Of a stretch of DNA of 64,000 bases, positions 24,201 to 39,200 are shown piece after piece. The DNA lies in NCBI RefSeq assembly GCF_021018805.1, contig NC_086247.1:144390378-144454377 (forward strand). Direction: 5' to 3'. The stretch comes from Prinia subflava. Lineage: Eukaryota; Chordata; Aves; Passeriformes; Cisticolidae. The translations under genes and the position numbers were made by a program. The notes beneath the pieces are model-generated. The model made no database searches. It was given only the letters and a program-made list of their open reading frames with translations, and had not been told where the DNA came from. How positions within the stretch are numbered: the first letter of the stretch is position 1; the number at the start of each line of letters is the position of its first letter.

Positions 24201-27200
24201 TATTCTTTCTAAAAGAGCTTAATTGAGAAAGAGGATTTATGTTTTTTAGAATTTATGATCACTTACTTTGCTTGCTTTTTTAAGATAGAAAAAACTTTTT
24301 AACAGAGCCTGAAGAATGTTTTGATGCAGAGCATTTCAAGACAGCTCTTTGAAAAGACTGTATCAGTGATGGTTTGCAGTCATGACATGAGAGAAAGTGT
24401 CTGTGTCTGCAGGAAGTGGAATCTTAGGAGATTCTTCCTGGAAGCAGGGCCTGATGGAATTTTAGTAGGGTGAAGGGAAGCATTGCAAACTGACTGAGCT
24501 TTTAATTTTTGTTTAGTGTTTTGTATTTTTGTACTTACTACTGATGTCTTAAAAGACGTCAACATCCTGAAACCTCGTCATTATTTTTCCTTTATTTTCC
24601 GCCAAAGATGAAATGTTGGTTTTAAACTCCTAATTTCTTGCATATTAGCAGTATTTCTTTTCCCTTGGCTTTGCTGAGTTGTAAAAACTTGTGTGGTGAG
24701 ACAAGTGACTGAATACATATGGCTATGAACACAAATCAAAGGATCAACAGGACTGTCAAATATCCAGGTGTGTTTTGACTAAAATATTAAAACATGTAAT
24801 ACTGTGTTGGAAAAAAGGTACAGGCCAGCCTTGGGTGCTCATTTAATTGTTTGCTGGAATTCCACTTGAGGGGCTTCATTTTCATTTTTGCTGTGTGTGG
24901 ACTTCAATGTGTTGCAGACTGGTGTGTCTGCCAGGCAGTGTGCATCTGTTTGTGGATGAACATAAATCTCCCAGTGCTGTGGATGGTGTATTTTGGTATT
25001 AAATTCACTTTCTGATGAAAATTCTAAAACAGTTCTTGAGAGACACTGCAAGCCCAGGAGATTGCAACTTGCTGGATGTTCCACTGTGCAGATGCTGTGT
25101 GTGCCAACCCAGTAACATAAGCACGTGAATTTTCCTCAGAGGATGCAGTTTCAGTAGCAGCCTGTCCTTCTGCAGGTTTGATTTAAGTACACTTACTCTG
25201 CTTTTTCTAAAATAGCTTCTTGGATAAGAGGTGCTAAGCTCAGTCATGGGATAGATACTCCAGCTGGAAGATAGGCTGTCCAAATGTGATTTGTGTGAAT
25301 ACAAGCATTAAAAGCTGTGCCTGCAAATTTAAAAATCTTCTTAGGTGTTTGTAAAATCTTTTCAATAAATAATGAAAATAATTTCTCTGTTTCATAACAA
25401 AGTGATATTACTGGGTGGGGATTTTGTTGAACATTACCTTCTGTCATTTTTGAGGACTTTTTTTTTCCTCTAAAGTACTTTTTGTTAGCTTATAGAGTGA
25501 AAATAGTAAGACTGATATTTAAGGATGAGGATAGCAGTTAATTTAGCTGGGGAGGCAGTCTGGGTTTTGATTCCACCTTGTAGCTCAAACATACGGTGTA
25601 GCGTTCCTAAGTTTAGAAACTTGATTTAGCAGGGAGTGCTTTCAGTGGCTTTCCTTAGCAACCCAGCCTACCAAAACACACCAGAGCTACCCTCCCTGCT
25701 CTGTACTGAGGAACAGTAGCAAACTCCGTGGTTTTAAGGTGGAGTTTATAAACAAAAATAGGATAATGAATCCTGCAATTGTAGAGGATTGGAATTCAGT
25801 GGTTAGAGTATTTTCCAATTACATATTTTGTTGGTCTTGCATTTTCAGTATGATCCTATATGAGGTTAAGGGCTGCAGTGAAACTCTAGAGCAGCATTTT
25901 TGTTTTAAGTAAACTTACCTGAAGAGTAATCATGAAACAGAATTGCTCGTGGGGGATTTTTTTTTGCTTTTTTATTTGGGGGGCTGAGCTTGCCTCAAGA
26001 TAGAAGGAGTGCAGGAGGATGCCAGCAGCTCTAAGGGTTACAGCCATCCTTTGCAGAGGCTGAGAGGGCATTCAGGGAAGGATAACTCCATAGTACCCAT
26101 TCAGTTTTGATTTTTCCTTAGACATCACTTCTGGTTGCTGTGTTAGCTGGACCTTTGCTCTTGCTTAGTGCAGAAGTTGCTATGTTGTGTGTTGCCAGTG
26201 AAAGTGTGACGTGCTTTGCATGTCTTTTTCTAACAAATAACACTGTTGTGTATTCGGTGCTGATACACAGTCCTTTGAGGGGGGCAGAATTGTTCTAGAG
26301 AGAAAAGAACAAATCTTATAAACCTTAAAAATTTTAGTGTCTACCTAATTATTAAAAATACTGAGCTTTGTATATGAACCTGGTGTAATGCCCTAGGGTG
26401 ATTTTATGATGATTGTATCTGCTTTCTAGAGGAACCCTTGGGAAGTTTCCTCCCAAATTTGTCCTAAACCAGGACATATAAAAATTTGGTTAAATACTTG
26501 AATGAAAGAACCAGAAGGAGTTACATATGTAAGCTTGTCATCCTTTACCTGATGCTGTCAGGTTAACTGGGACTTTCCTCCCCACCATTTGTCACTGTTT
26601 AACTGAGACCCGATTTAAACATTTTGGCTTTTTTTGTTTTCACTTTATTAGCATGCTCTGCTTTCTGTTACTTTGTCAGTAAAGTTTTATAGTTTCAGAG
26701 AGGACTCATCACTGATTATTTACAGGTTCCACAAAACTCCCGGACTGTTGGTCTGCATTCTTTATACCTGGATTTTACATAGTGAGTTTCTAGTGTTTCG
26801 ACTAGAAATGAGATGGGCATTTTAAAATGCCTTTTGTATTTTGCATGATTTCTGATTATATTTCAAAAATCTTTTAATACTAACAATAAGCTCTCGCTGG
26901 ATAGTACTGGATGCAGTGCAGTATGTAGAAGTTAAACAACTTTGCTGGTGTTGGGTCAAAACAGGCATTAAGTTTCAACTACTGAATGTATTCTGTATTC
27001 AGACTTGTTTGACTTCTTAGGATGCAGGTTAACCTAGCTTGAATTTTTGTGTCGTGATGCTGCATTTCTTTGGATACCACCAAAAAATAAAAATCCAATT
27101 TCTCCATTTTGCTCTTTTGTATTTTCAGATACAAATTTGCAGTTTGCTTATTCCCAGCCAGTACAAAGTGAATGATGCGTGTCATAGTTCACATAGATTT

Positions 27201-30200
27201 GTTTGAAATGTATTGTGAATTATAGATTACATTAAAAAGAATAGAAGATTTGGCTTCAGTACATGGAGATGTTTCAGGCTAAAGACAGGGAAGAAGATTT
27301 AATCAGCCTGAGAAAGAGGAGTCTTGCAGAAGGTGATCATTGCTTTGTAACACTTGGCTTTTCTGAAAGCTGCTGCCCATTTCAGGCCTCACAGAACACC
27401 TGCATGGTTCCTTAGAGAGATGAACTGTGTAATCCAGTGAGTGCTAAAGGAATGAGCTCTCCTTGCTGCAGAACCTGAGTCTCAGTGGGTCAGAGCTGCC
27501 TGCAGGGTTAGGGAAGCGGGCAGCGGGTCAGTGGAGTAACAGGCAAAGAAACCTTCAATGTTTTATTGTAGATACCAGCAACAGGAGTGGTGACAATTTG
27601 GTGCAGAGCCCAGCACTCCTGCTACAGCTGTAGACAGTTCAAAGGACAGTAAGCTGTGCTGTGACACTGGCTGTATAAGCTGTTCTGAAAGCTAATGTTC
27701 AGCAGGCCGGAGAGGAAAATTTGTCTTCTGTTGACTGTCAAGAGAATAAGACACTCTGGCATGCAGTGGGGTGGAAACATGCCTGGATTCTCAAGGGAAC
27801 TGAAAAGGAATTTGTTATAGAGACCTGAAAGTACAAAAGAGGTTGTGTTTTTGAAACGTGACAAATTACAAATATTGTGCTAATGCTTTTATAATTTTAT
27901 TTTAAAAAACAAAAGCTGGAATTTCAAGGTATTAAGACTTTGTTTGTAGAAGGAGAAGAAGAAATTAAATTACTCCTGGGAATTAAAGGGTAAAGTCAAT
28001 AATGTCAAAAAAGACTACTGTGCAAGATTTTTAAGTGGTAAAATTTCCTGAGTGCTGTGGTTCATCCTATGCCTTTTAGCAGTTTAAACATTTAAAATCC
28101 GAGTCTTCACTTTCAGTAATTGTAACACTTACGGGAATTTGGAGTTATGCTAATTCAGGCTGTTATTAAATGTTTGTTTGTTGCACTTGGTTGCACTATT
28201 TCTCTGTAATGTGGTGTGAGAGCAAGACTTTGATCAGTATAAATCCAGTTTTTGATATTTTGCTTGTACAGTCTTACGTTTTTTACTATTTTTTTTTTTA
28301 ACTTTGCTTGTCCTGGTCCTCAGTTGGACGTCAGCATTTATAAAATACAGTTGTTACTGCTGTAAATGCCTGTAAATCCTGTAGTCCTAAAAGTTAATGT
28401 TGAGTTCTGGTCTTCTGAATGAGGAAGTGGTATAGACAGAGACACTGTGGTGAATGTGGATAGTGAACAGGCAAAATGTTAAACCTAAATTCTTATGTTT
28501 CCTCACATTAAGATGTGCTCAACAGGTGTGCTGCATGTGCAAAATGTCTCTTCCTGTGTCAGGATATCAGTCTTCTGTCAGAGGTTCTGGATGTCAGTCC
28601 CTCAGAAGTGGAAACCATTAAAAGGTTCCTGTAACCTAATGCCCCCATACTTCATTTTTATTATTTTTACTGTCCTGTCTCACTCCAAACTAAACACTGA
28701 AAATTTGACTTTTTCCTTTATGAGATGGAAAGTGAAAAAGAAATATGAACATGACAATCCAAGAAAAATTACAAGATATTAAACTGCAGTGAAAATAAAG
28801 CAGTTTGGCTACAGAATTGATGTCATCTCTATATTGAAGCCTGAGTTATGATATGTATTACTAATATATGACTACTTGAAGATCATTCTGGAATTAGGCT
28901 GTGCTAGAAGATGAATCTGTGGTAGTGGACTAAAAGCTGGGCAAGGCAAACCCATGTGTTTCCCTCTGGCAGACATTCTGTGCTGTGTTTAGGGTTGATT
29001 CTGCACCCAGATATTAGAGAAAACCATGCCAATATACTTCCACGTATTTGGAAGAAAACACTTACCTTTACTGAAGAGAAAAGGGATTTTTGTTCCGTGT
29101 TGTTTGTCAGGTGATTAAGCCTGGATGTTCTGGAAGTTAATGATGATGGGTTTTTTATTTTCTAGGCTGAACCTCTTTCCTGCAGCTGGGGCTGCTGAGG
29201 CTGTGTGAGGCTAGAAGCAAGATTTCCCAGTTCCCTTACTAGCAGACTACTGTTCTGTCATTCTTCCAGAGCAGCTGCTTATAGTGCCTGTCCTGGAGGA
29301 TTTTGTTCTAGCAAGCTGCTGCTAAGTAGGTCTCTGGGTAACTTTCTCTTGTGGCATGCTTGCTCCATCTCTGCAAAAATAGCAGCACTTAGGCAAATTT
29401 TTTATCTAGTTTTGGTATTGGTGAGTTAAATTGCTGAAAAGTAATGCAGCTTTTGACAAGTTAGACTGCCACTGTGAGTGAAGCATATTTAGAAGATTTG
29501 AAGTGAAAGATGTGCTTGAAAAAATGAAGCTGCTGTGCTTTGAAATGGCTCAGCATCCTTCACTTTGGAATTGCAGAACTTAGTTCTGGTCTGCTTTTTC
29601 AGTCATATCAGAGCTCTGGAGTCTTTTTTAAGGCAGGGTTTGTCTTTTGCAAATACAGCATTATTTTGCATTGCCAAAGACGTTGTTTGCTATAGAAATT
29701 GAGGAGAATATCCAGGTGAGAATATGCTCGAGGTGTTGCAGGTCTGCATAAGGATGGATTCTGAATCCTCAGCTGCCAAAACTATAAGTTGATCAGGCTT
29801 TTGCTGGGCTGCTGGCAAAAATTGGAGGATTTTTAATTTTCTAAATGCTGTTCCAATAAATTCTGCAATGAGAAGGAAAACAGAGAAACAACTCTCTCAA
29901 TTACAGTCCTGTATATGTACTTAATAGATATTTTAAAAAATAATCTCAGCAAAGTAACACGTTTGTATTACTTAAATGAGAACTACAGATACATTTATGG
30001 GTATCAGTAAAATGCAAAAAAGGCATTTTATAGTTTGAATCAATGGTATGTTTTAATTTTAGCACAGCAGAAAGGTTGGACATGGCATCCCTCTGTGGAA
30101 TTTCGGCTCTAGTGAGGTTCAAAAGGTGTGTGTATGGGCAGTGGTGGCTCTTGGCAGCAGTTTAGGAAGGTCTGGTTTATGCCAGTTTAGCCTGACTTTA

Positions 30201-33200
30201 CAAGACCCAGCATATGTGCTGCTAGTTGTTTTCCTTGTCTCCCAGATATGGTACTTATGAATATATATTAGGAAATAATGTTCTTCAGGCCATACCAGGA
30301 TGCTGAAATGTCCTGTGTATGTGAACTGCTGTTTATTCCAGATTTGAACTGCTCCATATGTTAGGTGTTAGGCCTTTAAGAAAGGGAAGAGGAGCAGAGG
30401 TAAAAGAAGGTTGCAAGGAAATTAAACTTTCTATACCTTTTAAAGAATGTCAGTTTTATTACTTGAGGTGTATGAATTCTATTGTGGTAGCTTTCCTGTG
30501 TTAGCAATGAACCCTGGAGGTGTTGAAAAGCTGTTTGTTTCAATTTCCTCAAGCACCAGCTTGTTTTGTCTTTAATTGCTGTGTTGTTGAAGAAATTACT
30601 TTTCACCCTAATGCTCACAGTGACTGAAACAGATAGCTCAGGAGAGTGGGGAATACAGAGATCACCCTGGAAAACTCATGCTGAACAGCTGTGTGTATGT
30701 AATTTGTTGTGGCACCTCACAGGACTTGAACTGATAGAGGCAGCTCACGTGGGATGAGTGTGTTTGTGCTGCTAGAGTGTTTTGGGAACATTTGGTGGGG
30801 CACCAAGTACGTGTTTCTGAAGCCACTCTTGTCTTATAGGTGCAAATCTGACTCAAAGGGCATGTAATTGCTTCTTTTATAAAGGTTTATTTTGTTTTCC
30901 AGTGTGTTGTCCAAGCACTTAAATGGCTTATGTTCCAGTTTATAAATAAATATAGTCCTTAACCTTGCTTGGTATTACAGCTGTTTCTTTCATTTAAGTA
31001 TGTTTCCACTTTTTCCAGTATTTGTTTCACTTTGAGGTTTTGTCATTATCATGGCGAAAATTCTAGGGCCTTCCCCACCTCCTTTATTTCTGTATCTTAC
31101 TCTGTGTCTGTGTGCTCTCTGTGTGGAGGGGGGTAGTTTTATTTTTTCACCTACCCTTAATTCTCTGATGTTTGATTTTTTAAAACATTTTCTGTTTGTT
31201 GCTTATGGGCAATTATTGTCAAAATCAGTACTGCTTGTCTTGTAATACTTTTAGGTTAGTTGATACTGATTGATATGGATCTTTCTACCTTTTATTCTGT
31301 GAAGTACTCTATGGACATAAATAGTGTGCTTGACAGAACTGATTTTCTATATTCAGTCTGCTTCTGGACCTTCCAGATGTTGCTGTTGAAAGATGTGGCA
31401 CATGCAGCTCATCTGGAATGATTCTCAGGGAAACTGTTTCAAGAGTCCTGGCTTCATTCTCATACTGCAGACCCACTGTGTTTGTAGTCCTGAGCATGAA
31501 TTTTGCTGTGCAAAGGCTAATCATTTTAATATATTTAAAATTGCAAACACAGAGGCTTGCTACACAGAAACTGAATCAGATTCCCAGAAGTAATGGAAGT
31601 AGCAGTTGATTGTTTAGTAACAAGGGCCTGCAGGATTTTTAAGGTGCTCTCACTATTAGCATTTAGCCTTTTCTTTCCGAAATACTGAATCCTGCAGTTC
31701 TACAACAGTAAATATTTTGTGGGATTTTCTTGTTATTCAGAAGAGGAGAGAGCCAGGATATTTCTGGTATTGATAGAAGTTAGGAAAATTGCTCGTTAAC
31801 CTGGAGGTGAATTACTGAAGTGACAGAGCCTGTCTGCTCTGCTTTTCCTCACAGCCTCCCTCTTTAGCTGCTATGAGAAAGGAGTCATCCCTTCAGTCTG
31901 CGTTTGAGGAGAAACTTCTTCAGGGTGTATCAAGCAGCAGAAGACTCTGGGTCACCTCCTCTGTGGAAAATTCACCTCTTGCTGCTCCTGGTTGCTTCAG
32001 AGAGTGAGAGGGGATTGCTGGCTGGAGTACATGGGATTAAGCTATTAGCCCTGCTCAGCTCTGTTTTACCTAAAATGTCCTTAGGCCAGCCTGCTTTACC
32101 AACTGGAAAACACTGGAGTGAATAGCTGTTAAATTGAGCTTGAATATCACTATATGACACAATTTATTCTATCCATGCTGGGCTTCTTCTTTTAGTAACT
32201 TTGTCTGGCCTATTTGAGTTACAACTGCAGTGAGTTTAGACACTGTAGAGTCAGCTGTAGTTCCAAGGATAATTTAATTTTAGTGTGTTTTGGTTTCTTG
32301 CCACACCACTGGCTTTAGGCTTAATGGTTAAATAACCGCTTATGCTGTACATTCAGAAGGTTTTAGAGCACCTAATTTGGGCTTCTGTCCTAAATTTCCT
32401 TCTGTGGTATGGTCTCCCTATCCACTGATTATGAAGAGACTGAACACTTTTGGTGGTACCTTTGTACATTTTTATATGTAAATTAGAAAAATGTACTTTT
32501 GATAGAGAGGAGGATTTTTATATGTAATTTTAACTTTCCAAAATAAGCAGAAGGGATCAGTATCTGATAGAAGAGATATTTGTGAAATAGCTGGAAAATT
32601 GCTCAAGAATACTTGCTGCACTGTAACTATATCAAGAAACTTGATTATGTTGTGACCTTCAAGTGACTGGTATAGTTTCTTTGAGATTTACATCTGGAGC
32701 AACAAATAATCAATGCAAATGGAAGCATAAGTTAAGTAATCCTGACTCAGATAAGTATTTGTTAAACATAGCTATGGTAATACATTATTTTTAATGTAGA
32801 ATATTCTGAGTTGGAAGTGACTCATCAGGACTGTTGAGTCCAACTCCTGGCCCTATGCAGGACATCCCAAGAATCACACCACGTGCTTGAGAGCATTGGA
32901 ATTCTTACCTTTAGTCTTCGAAAGTAAAAGGGAAGAAACTCAAAATTTTGGGGGGTTTTGTTTGGGGGTTTTTATTTGTTTATTTATTTATTTAATCTGA
33001 TCTGCTTTTATTGCTTCCATTTTTCCTTTGCTGTAATAAAAAATTCATGAGAAAGTGATTGCTAAAAGTGTAGCAAATTAGGTTTTCAGTTTTTGGAATT
33101 CTGTGGTCAATACCTGTAGTTTTGTACTTTTGGTGTAGGTGCTCAGTTTTTTGAGTTATGTAGATAATACTTAGGGACTATGTGTTAATTATAATCATCA

Positions 33201-36200
33201 AATAAATGTTACATTTAACAAGGGTTGTTTGATAAATACCTTTACGGATGGAGAAAGCTTTCAAAGATAATTTTTAAAAGAAAAATGTTTTACAGCGAGG
33301 GCATCAGTAAATAGTAACAGCTGTTATGCAATTTGTATTTTATAGTAGATTATTAGTACATGTGACTTGTGCTGAGAGCAATTCAGCATTACTTACAGAA
33401 GGGTGTTGTCTTTCCTTCTGAATTTCTTGTCAATGCTTGGTTTTAGTGACATTTATGTAAAAACTTTCTTTATCTGAATGAAGAATTATATTTAAGGCAT
33501 TAATGTTATTATTTGCACTTTGAACCTCATTTCATGTGTTTTGTTGATTACTATTTGACTTTTCAAAATTTTCCACCAATCCTTAGTCTATGGCATTTGA
33601 GTGTAATAGTTATTATTCTAACTATTGTTAGAATTGTCTGTGTCTAGCCTTGTTTCCTTGGAAAGATGCAGATGATAGTCTGGCCAGAAAATGGAGTCAA
33701 TTTAGCCAATATGAAGAGTGTATGTAGAGAGTTCGAAAAATAAAGTAATTGTGGGTAAGAAACATTTCTACAGTTACTGTTATTGTAAGTGGTTTTCTTT
33801 TGTCTGTTTTTTCTTTTATAGTCTTCCAGGACAGAACAAGGAACTGCATTCCTTGGGCTCTTTCTGGTATTTTATTGATCATTACTGTGTTCTGAATTGA
33901 GTTTTTGAAAGTGCAGGATCAGAAGCAGAAAGTAAACATCAAAGTTGTTTACAGCTAAGCACAAACAGTTGTGTGAGAAAGCCAAATAGTGTCTTTCTAA
34001 TGTGCAGAAACACATTTTTTGAGCACTTCCAAATATTTTGCAAGGTAACATTTAATAATAGAACTTTCCTGGAATATGTGGTTATATGATGTTTTTGGTG
34101 TTGATCATGGGCATTTCTTGCAACAGTTCTCTCTTGCTGTACTTTGCTTTGAATAATAAATTACTACACCAAGTGGTGGAAGTGACAAGGACTTGCCAAA
34201 CCTGTGTGAGCGATTTACTAACAGAAGCCAAGAGGAAAATGCTTGTAGTCATTAACTATCTTAGCTGAAACCTTGACTTCTGCCTCTTTCTGTCGTGCTT
34301 GTCAATAGATTCTTATACAAGAATTAACAGATTTGGCACATCAGTTAGTATGATTCTTGCTTCTGGCCATAAAAATGTTTGTGCAGTTGCTTCAATGTTC
34401 TTGTGTCAGTCCTGACTGATCCAGCGTACCAACTTCTATCCCTCAGGCTTTCTCCTGTTGTCTGTGCATAAGATTGTGTTTGAAGTCAAAAACTCTTAAA
34501 ACAAAACATGATTTTGTCACTAGTATTGCAGTCTCCATATAGCAGGCTAAAATATATGGGATTAGTAGATGGATAAATATTTTATTCTTTGTTTTCAGCC
34601 AACCTGGGTTTGGAGCATTAGTGATTAAACAAAGGCCAGCTTTTGATTTAAGGTTGGCTTGACAGAAAATTGAAGCATCTTGAAAATGTAAGGTTCTCTG
34701 CTCTTTGTTTTGAGTCAGAATGGGCACCAAACTGAATTATATTAAAATTGGAGTGAGCAAGCAGAAAAGCAAGAACGGAAAAGGGATGAGAAATAGGAAT
34801 GGAAGATATTGTGTTGTTACCTATTATCACATGCTACTGCAGGGTTAAACTAGGCTTACATAATTGAGGAGCTGGCTTAGTGCCAGCTCATGTAACTGTA
34901 GGAGCATGATAGGTGTGAAACACTAAAGGACAATTATTAAATCTGTGGCAAAATTAAGAGTCATATCCTATTAAGCAAGATCTTAATATTAAGACCGTAC
35001 AGTAGATAAAATCAAAAATTAATAAATTAGCATATATGGGTAGATTTAAGTATCTGTGGCCTCTTGTTTGTTTCCTAACCTATCTCAAAATGTTTCTGCA
35101 TAATTTGGGACTGAGAGTGAAGAGTGCTTGATAGGTGCAGGAGAGATGCTTCCTCTTTGCCTCATTCCACAGAGGTGTGCTGGATGTCAGCTGTGTGCCT
35201 GGTGCAGGGAATGTGGCCTGTGCCTTTAGAAGTTTCTACTCTGAATCTGGGGAGTTAGATCACCCTTTGGAGGAAGGTGAACTTCATCTGGGCTGAGGTT
35301 ATATTTAGAGCGGGAAGCCTCTCTCAAGTCTAGTGTGTCTCTTCTGCTGAATGTCAACTGGATACTTGTACAGAAGACTAAAAATGAGTTGTGAACATGA
35401 CAACTGTTATATCTTGCATTGCTCACAGCAGACAGGTTTGCTTTTGGTATTTTCATGAATTTTCATTTCCTCATATGTGTGTTGAATTTTTTGTTTCTAT
35501 TTATTTTATTTTGTTGCTGTTCATTGCAATGGCTGTAGAATCGTAGATTTTAGGAAAAGACCTCTAAGATCATCAAGTCCAACTATTAATCTGACACTGC
35601 CAGATCCACCACTAAATTATGTCCCTAAATGCTACAGCTGCAAAGTTTTTTTAATACATCCAGCACTGGTGACTCTACCACTTCCTTAGGCAGCCTGTTC
35701 CAATGCTTAACAACTCTTTCTATGAAAAAAAATTTCTTACATTCATTCTAAATATTCCTGGTGCAACTTCAGGCTATTTTCTCTTATCCTCTTTTTCACA
35801 TGGGAGAAGAGAGCAACTTTCATCTGGCTACAGCCTCCTTTCAGGTAATTGTAGGGAGCAATAAGGTCTCCTCTGAGTTTCCTTTTTTCCAGGCTAAACA
35901 ACCCCAGCTCCATCAAGCGCTCCAGCTAAGACTCATGCTCCAGGCCCTTTTCCAGCCTCACTGCCCTTCCTTGCATATGCTTTAGCACTTCAATGTCTTT
36001 CTTGTATTGAGGGCCCCAAAACTGGCCTCAGGACTCCAGATGCAGCCTCACCAGTGCCCAGTACAGGGAACAAACCCTGATCCTGCTGGTTGTTTCTGAT
36101 CCAGGCCAGGATGTCACTGGCCTTCCTGGCCACCTGGGCACACCTGGCTCATGTTCAGCTGCTGTCCACCAGCACCCCCAGGTCCTTCCCTGCAGGGCCA

Positions 36201-39200
36201 TTTTCCAGCCACTGTCCCCAGCCTGTAGCACTGCCTGGGGTTGGTGTGACCCAAATGCAGGACCCAGCACTTGGTCTTGTTGAATCTCATACCACCAGCC
36301 TTGGTCCATCAGTCCAGCCTGTCCAGATCCCTCTGCAGACCCTCTGCCCACCAGCAGATCAACACTCCCACCCAGCTGGGTGTCATCTGCAAATTGACTG
36401 AGGGTGCTGTCAATCCCTTCATACACATGGTTGTTCATACAGATCATTCATAATGACAGTAAGCAGGAGTGTCCCCAGCACTGAGCCCTGGGACACACAC
36501 TTGTGACTGCCCAGAGTTACAAGCGTGGATGTGACTCCATTCCCCACCACTCTCTGGGCCTGGCCATCCAGCCCATTTTTTACCCAGCTAATTGTGTACA
36601 CTCCTTCATGAGTGGCCAGTTTCTGCAGCAGAATGCTGTGGGAAAGCATTTCAAAGGCTTCACTAAAGTCTGGGTCAACACTTTGACAGCCTCTTCCACT
36701 AAGTAGGTCGAGCTGTCACAACAGGAGATCAGCTCCATGACCTTTGCTGGCACCAAGGTCACAGTGACAGGCCTGCAGTTCCCCAGCCCTAGTGGATGGG
36801 GTTACATTTGCGGACCTCCAGTCCCCTGGGCCCTCCCCAGTCAGCCAGGACTGCTGGTAAATGCTGGGAAAGTGGCTCTGTGAGCACTTCTGCCAGCTGA
36901 TCCAGTGGGTGGATCCTAGCCACAGAGACCTGTGCTTGTCTAGGTGGTGTAGCAGGTTGCTGGCCATTTCCTCTTGGATTGTGTTGGTTCTCCTATGTGG
37001 AACAGCTCTGCAGCTTTCACCCTCTGAAGCTGAACATCACTGACTGCTCTCCTAAGCAAATCAGAATGAAACATGTTCATCCAACGTCATGCATAAGTCA
37101 TTACTGAGAACTGGCACTTTTTCTGTTTGCAGATTCAGAAGGCAAATATTTTAGAGGAAAGACCAAAATGTTATTTATTAGTGTTGAGGTTAACAGTGTT
37201 CATTCTTTCTGTTCCTTTAACTTTTTGACCATTGGGAGCAGTTTGAGAACCCTGCAAGACAAAAACTGAGTGTAAGCTCTGTTCACCTCTAAGTTCATGT
37301 ACATACTTGTAACTGCTTATGTTGCAAAAGTAAAAAACAAATAATTTTTGTTTTCAAAAAGCGGACACCACCCCCAACCCTCTAATTATAGAGTTCTGAC
37401 ATTCTACCCACCATAATTTTCTAGGAAATTAATTCTAAATAAATAAAATGGCTCCCAAATAGTTCCATCTGTTATTAGTAATTCTATTCTTTTAGCTTAT
37501 TTACTAAAATAAATAAAGTTGAACTTTTTTTCTCACAGTCAAACAGATTGCTGGACATTTTTGCACTTGTAATGCTTTTGAGAGATATGTGATATGCTTG
37601 AAAAAGATGCTGAGAGCCTTTCTTGACAGTTGAAGACAGCAGCACTTGTAATTCTTTAAGAATCTGTAGAAATGTGGGGCTTACCTTTGTTATTGACCTG
37701 GGATTGTTAAAAAATAAACAGACTGGAGAGATAACTGTGACACTTTGATTATGCAGCTGGAGGCAGCATAGCAAAAACTGTATAGCAAAAATTTGGGGTT
37801 TAGATGAAATTAAGGACTGCTCTGAGGGTAGATCGAGGATCTGATGAATATCATAGTACTGGTTGTTAATGCAAGAAGTGAATAAAAACTGAAAAAAGTC
37901 ATTAATGGGGCTTGCTTTCAAATTCATCTTGTTGAAATTGCATTTTGAGGAGTAGGTCTTTCACTGACTGTTCATTTCTGGGATATGCATAATAAAAATA
38001 ACTGCTGTTGAAGCCAGTGGTACAATCTGTTATGCTATGAAGAGATTAAGACTTTGCCATTCAGCTAAGTAGAGACATAGCTTCATGAAAGTCACTATAT
38101 GTAGGTCACGGTATTTTAGTGTGTTCAAAGGCTCTTTGTGTTTTGGAAGTGTGATCCGCATCTTGTTCTACAGCCAGGGAGTTTCTAAAGAAATTCTTAT
38201 TAGCTCTGCATCTTCAGGGCTTTATTTTTGTTTGGTGGTGATGTTTGGTTGGGGTTTTTTGTGTGCATGTGTTTGTAAAAGGCAAAGCTACTAACTGTGC
38301 TCTCGTTCTATGTCTGGAAAACTGTGTCTGTTCTTGCAGCATTTAATTGATGTTTTCCTATTGCCATGGGCACTTTCTGCCCCGTGTATAAACCTTCACA
38401 CTGTCTCTGACTGGCTTCTGCTATTGTTTAAGGAAAGAAATTACTAGGAATGCCTTTCAAAGGGCTTTTGGCTGAACTTAAATCCATATTCCTGAGCTTC
38501 AACTTCACTGATTAAATATTTATAGCCATGATTTGTTGACATTGAAAAAGATTTGGCACGAATGAAAGGAAGTGGAAGTGCAGTCGGGACTCCGGCAGTC
38601 GCGTGTGTCGTGTTAATATTGGTTGACACAAACTGTGTTGGCTGTGCTTGTTTTTTAGTTTGTCCATGATGTATAGCAATGCTTTATTCCAGATGCTACT
38701 ATTAGAAACAAGTCCACGAATATTTTATGTAGTTCAGAAATGAGTTTGTATTTTAATTTGCTTGTATTTTAATTCTCTTGTCAGGAGTGTGTTAACTGCT
38801 CAGTATGTTGTCCACTGTCTAGGGAGATCCCTAAGCTTTCCAGTATTATAAATGATTGGACACAATTAACTAAAAAGTATTTTGAATTTGTATTAATTAT
38901 TTGGTTTGTATTTGCTGTGTTTTTTAGGTGCATTTTCCAGACACGGAGAGAGCAGAATGGCTCAACAAGGTAAGGAGAAGTATTGCTCCCAAATGGGAAG
39001 GGACAGGAGGGAAAGCTGAGATTAAAATGAAAGGTGAGGCAAGAATCTGAGAGCAGAGCAGTTTTAACTTTATGCTTTATACACTTGAAGTCTTTGGTTG
39101 TTGATCCATTTAGTCACTAGAAAGATTAAATTTAGTTTCATGATCCTGAAATTATGAGTTTTATGAATGATTCAAAATGGCATTACAGTAATGACAGCTA

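Larger units (their letters stand above)
21663..32796 (+). other. ESYT2: ESYT2 intron 1, middle part
   Basis: About 11 kb of AT-rich intronic sequence. I see no exon, RNA gene or recognisable transposon. Inverted repeats at 23370-23423 and 26787-26831 are listed separately. The longest open frames are about 100 codons and have random-looking composition. Confidence 0.55.

Noticed and set aside
36028..36649. Possible functional reverse transcriptase
   Set aside because: The FADD and QGS blocks are CR1 ORF2 remnants broken by frameshifts and lacking the N-terminal half, so this is a dead retroposon and not a gene.
37484..37927. 147-codon minus-strand frame
   Set aside because: No recognised domain, no splice-site support, AT-rich intronic context. 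A length like this can occur by chance in 64 kb.
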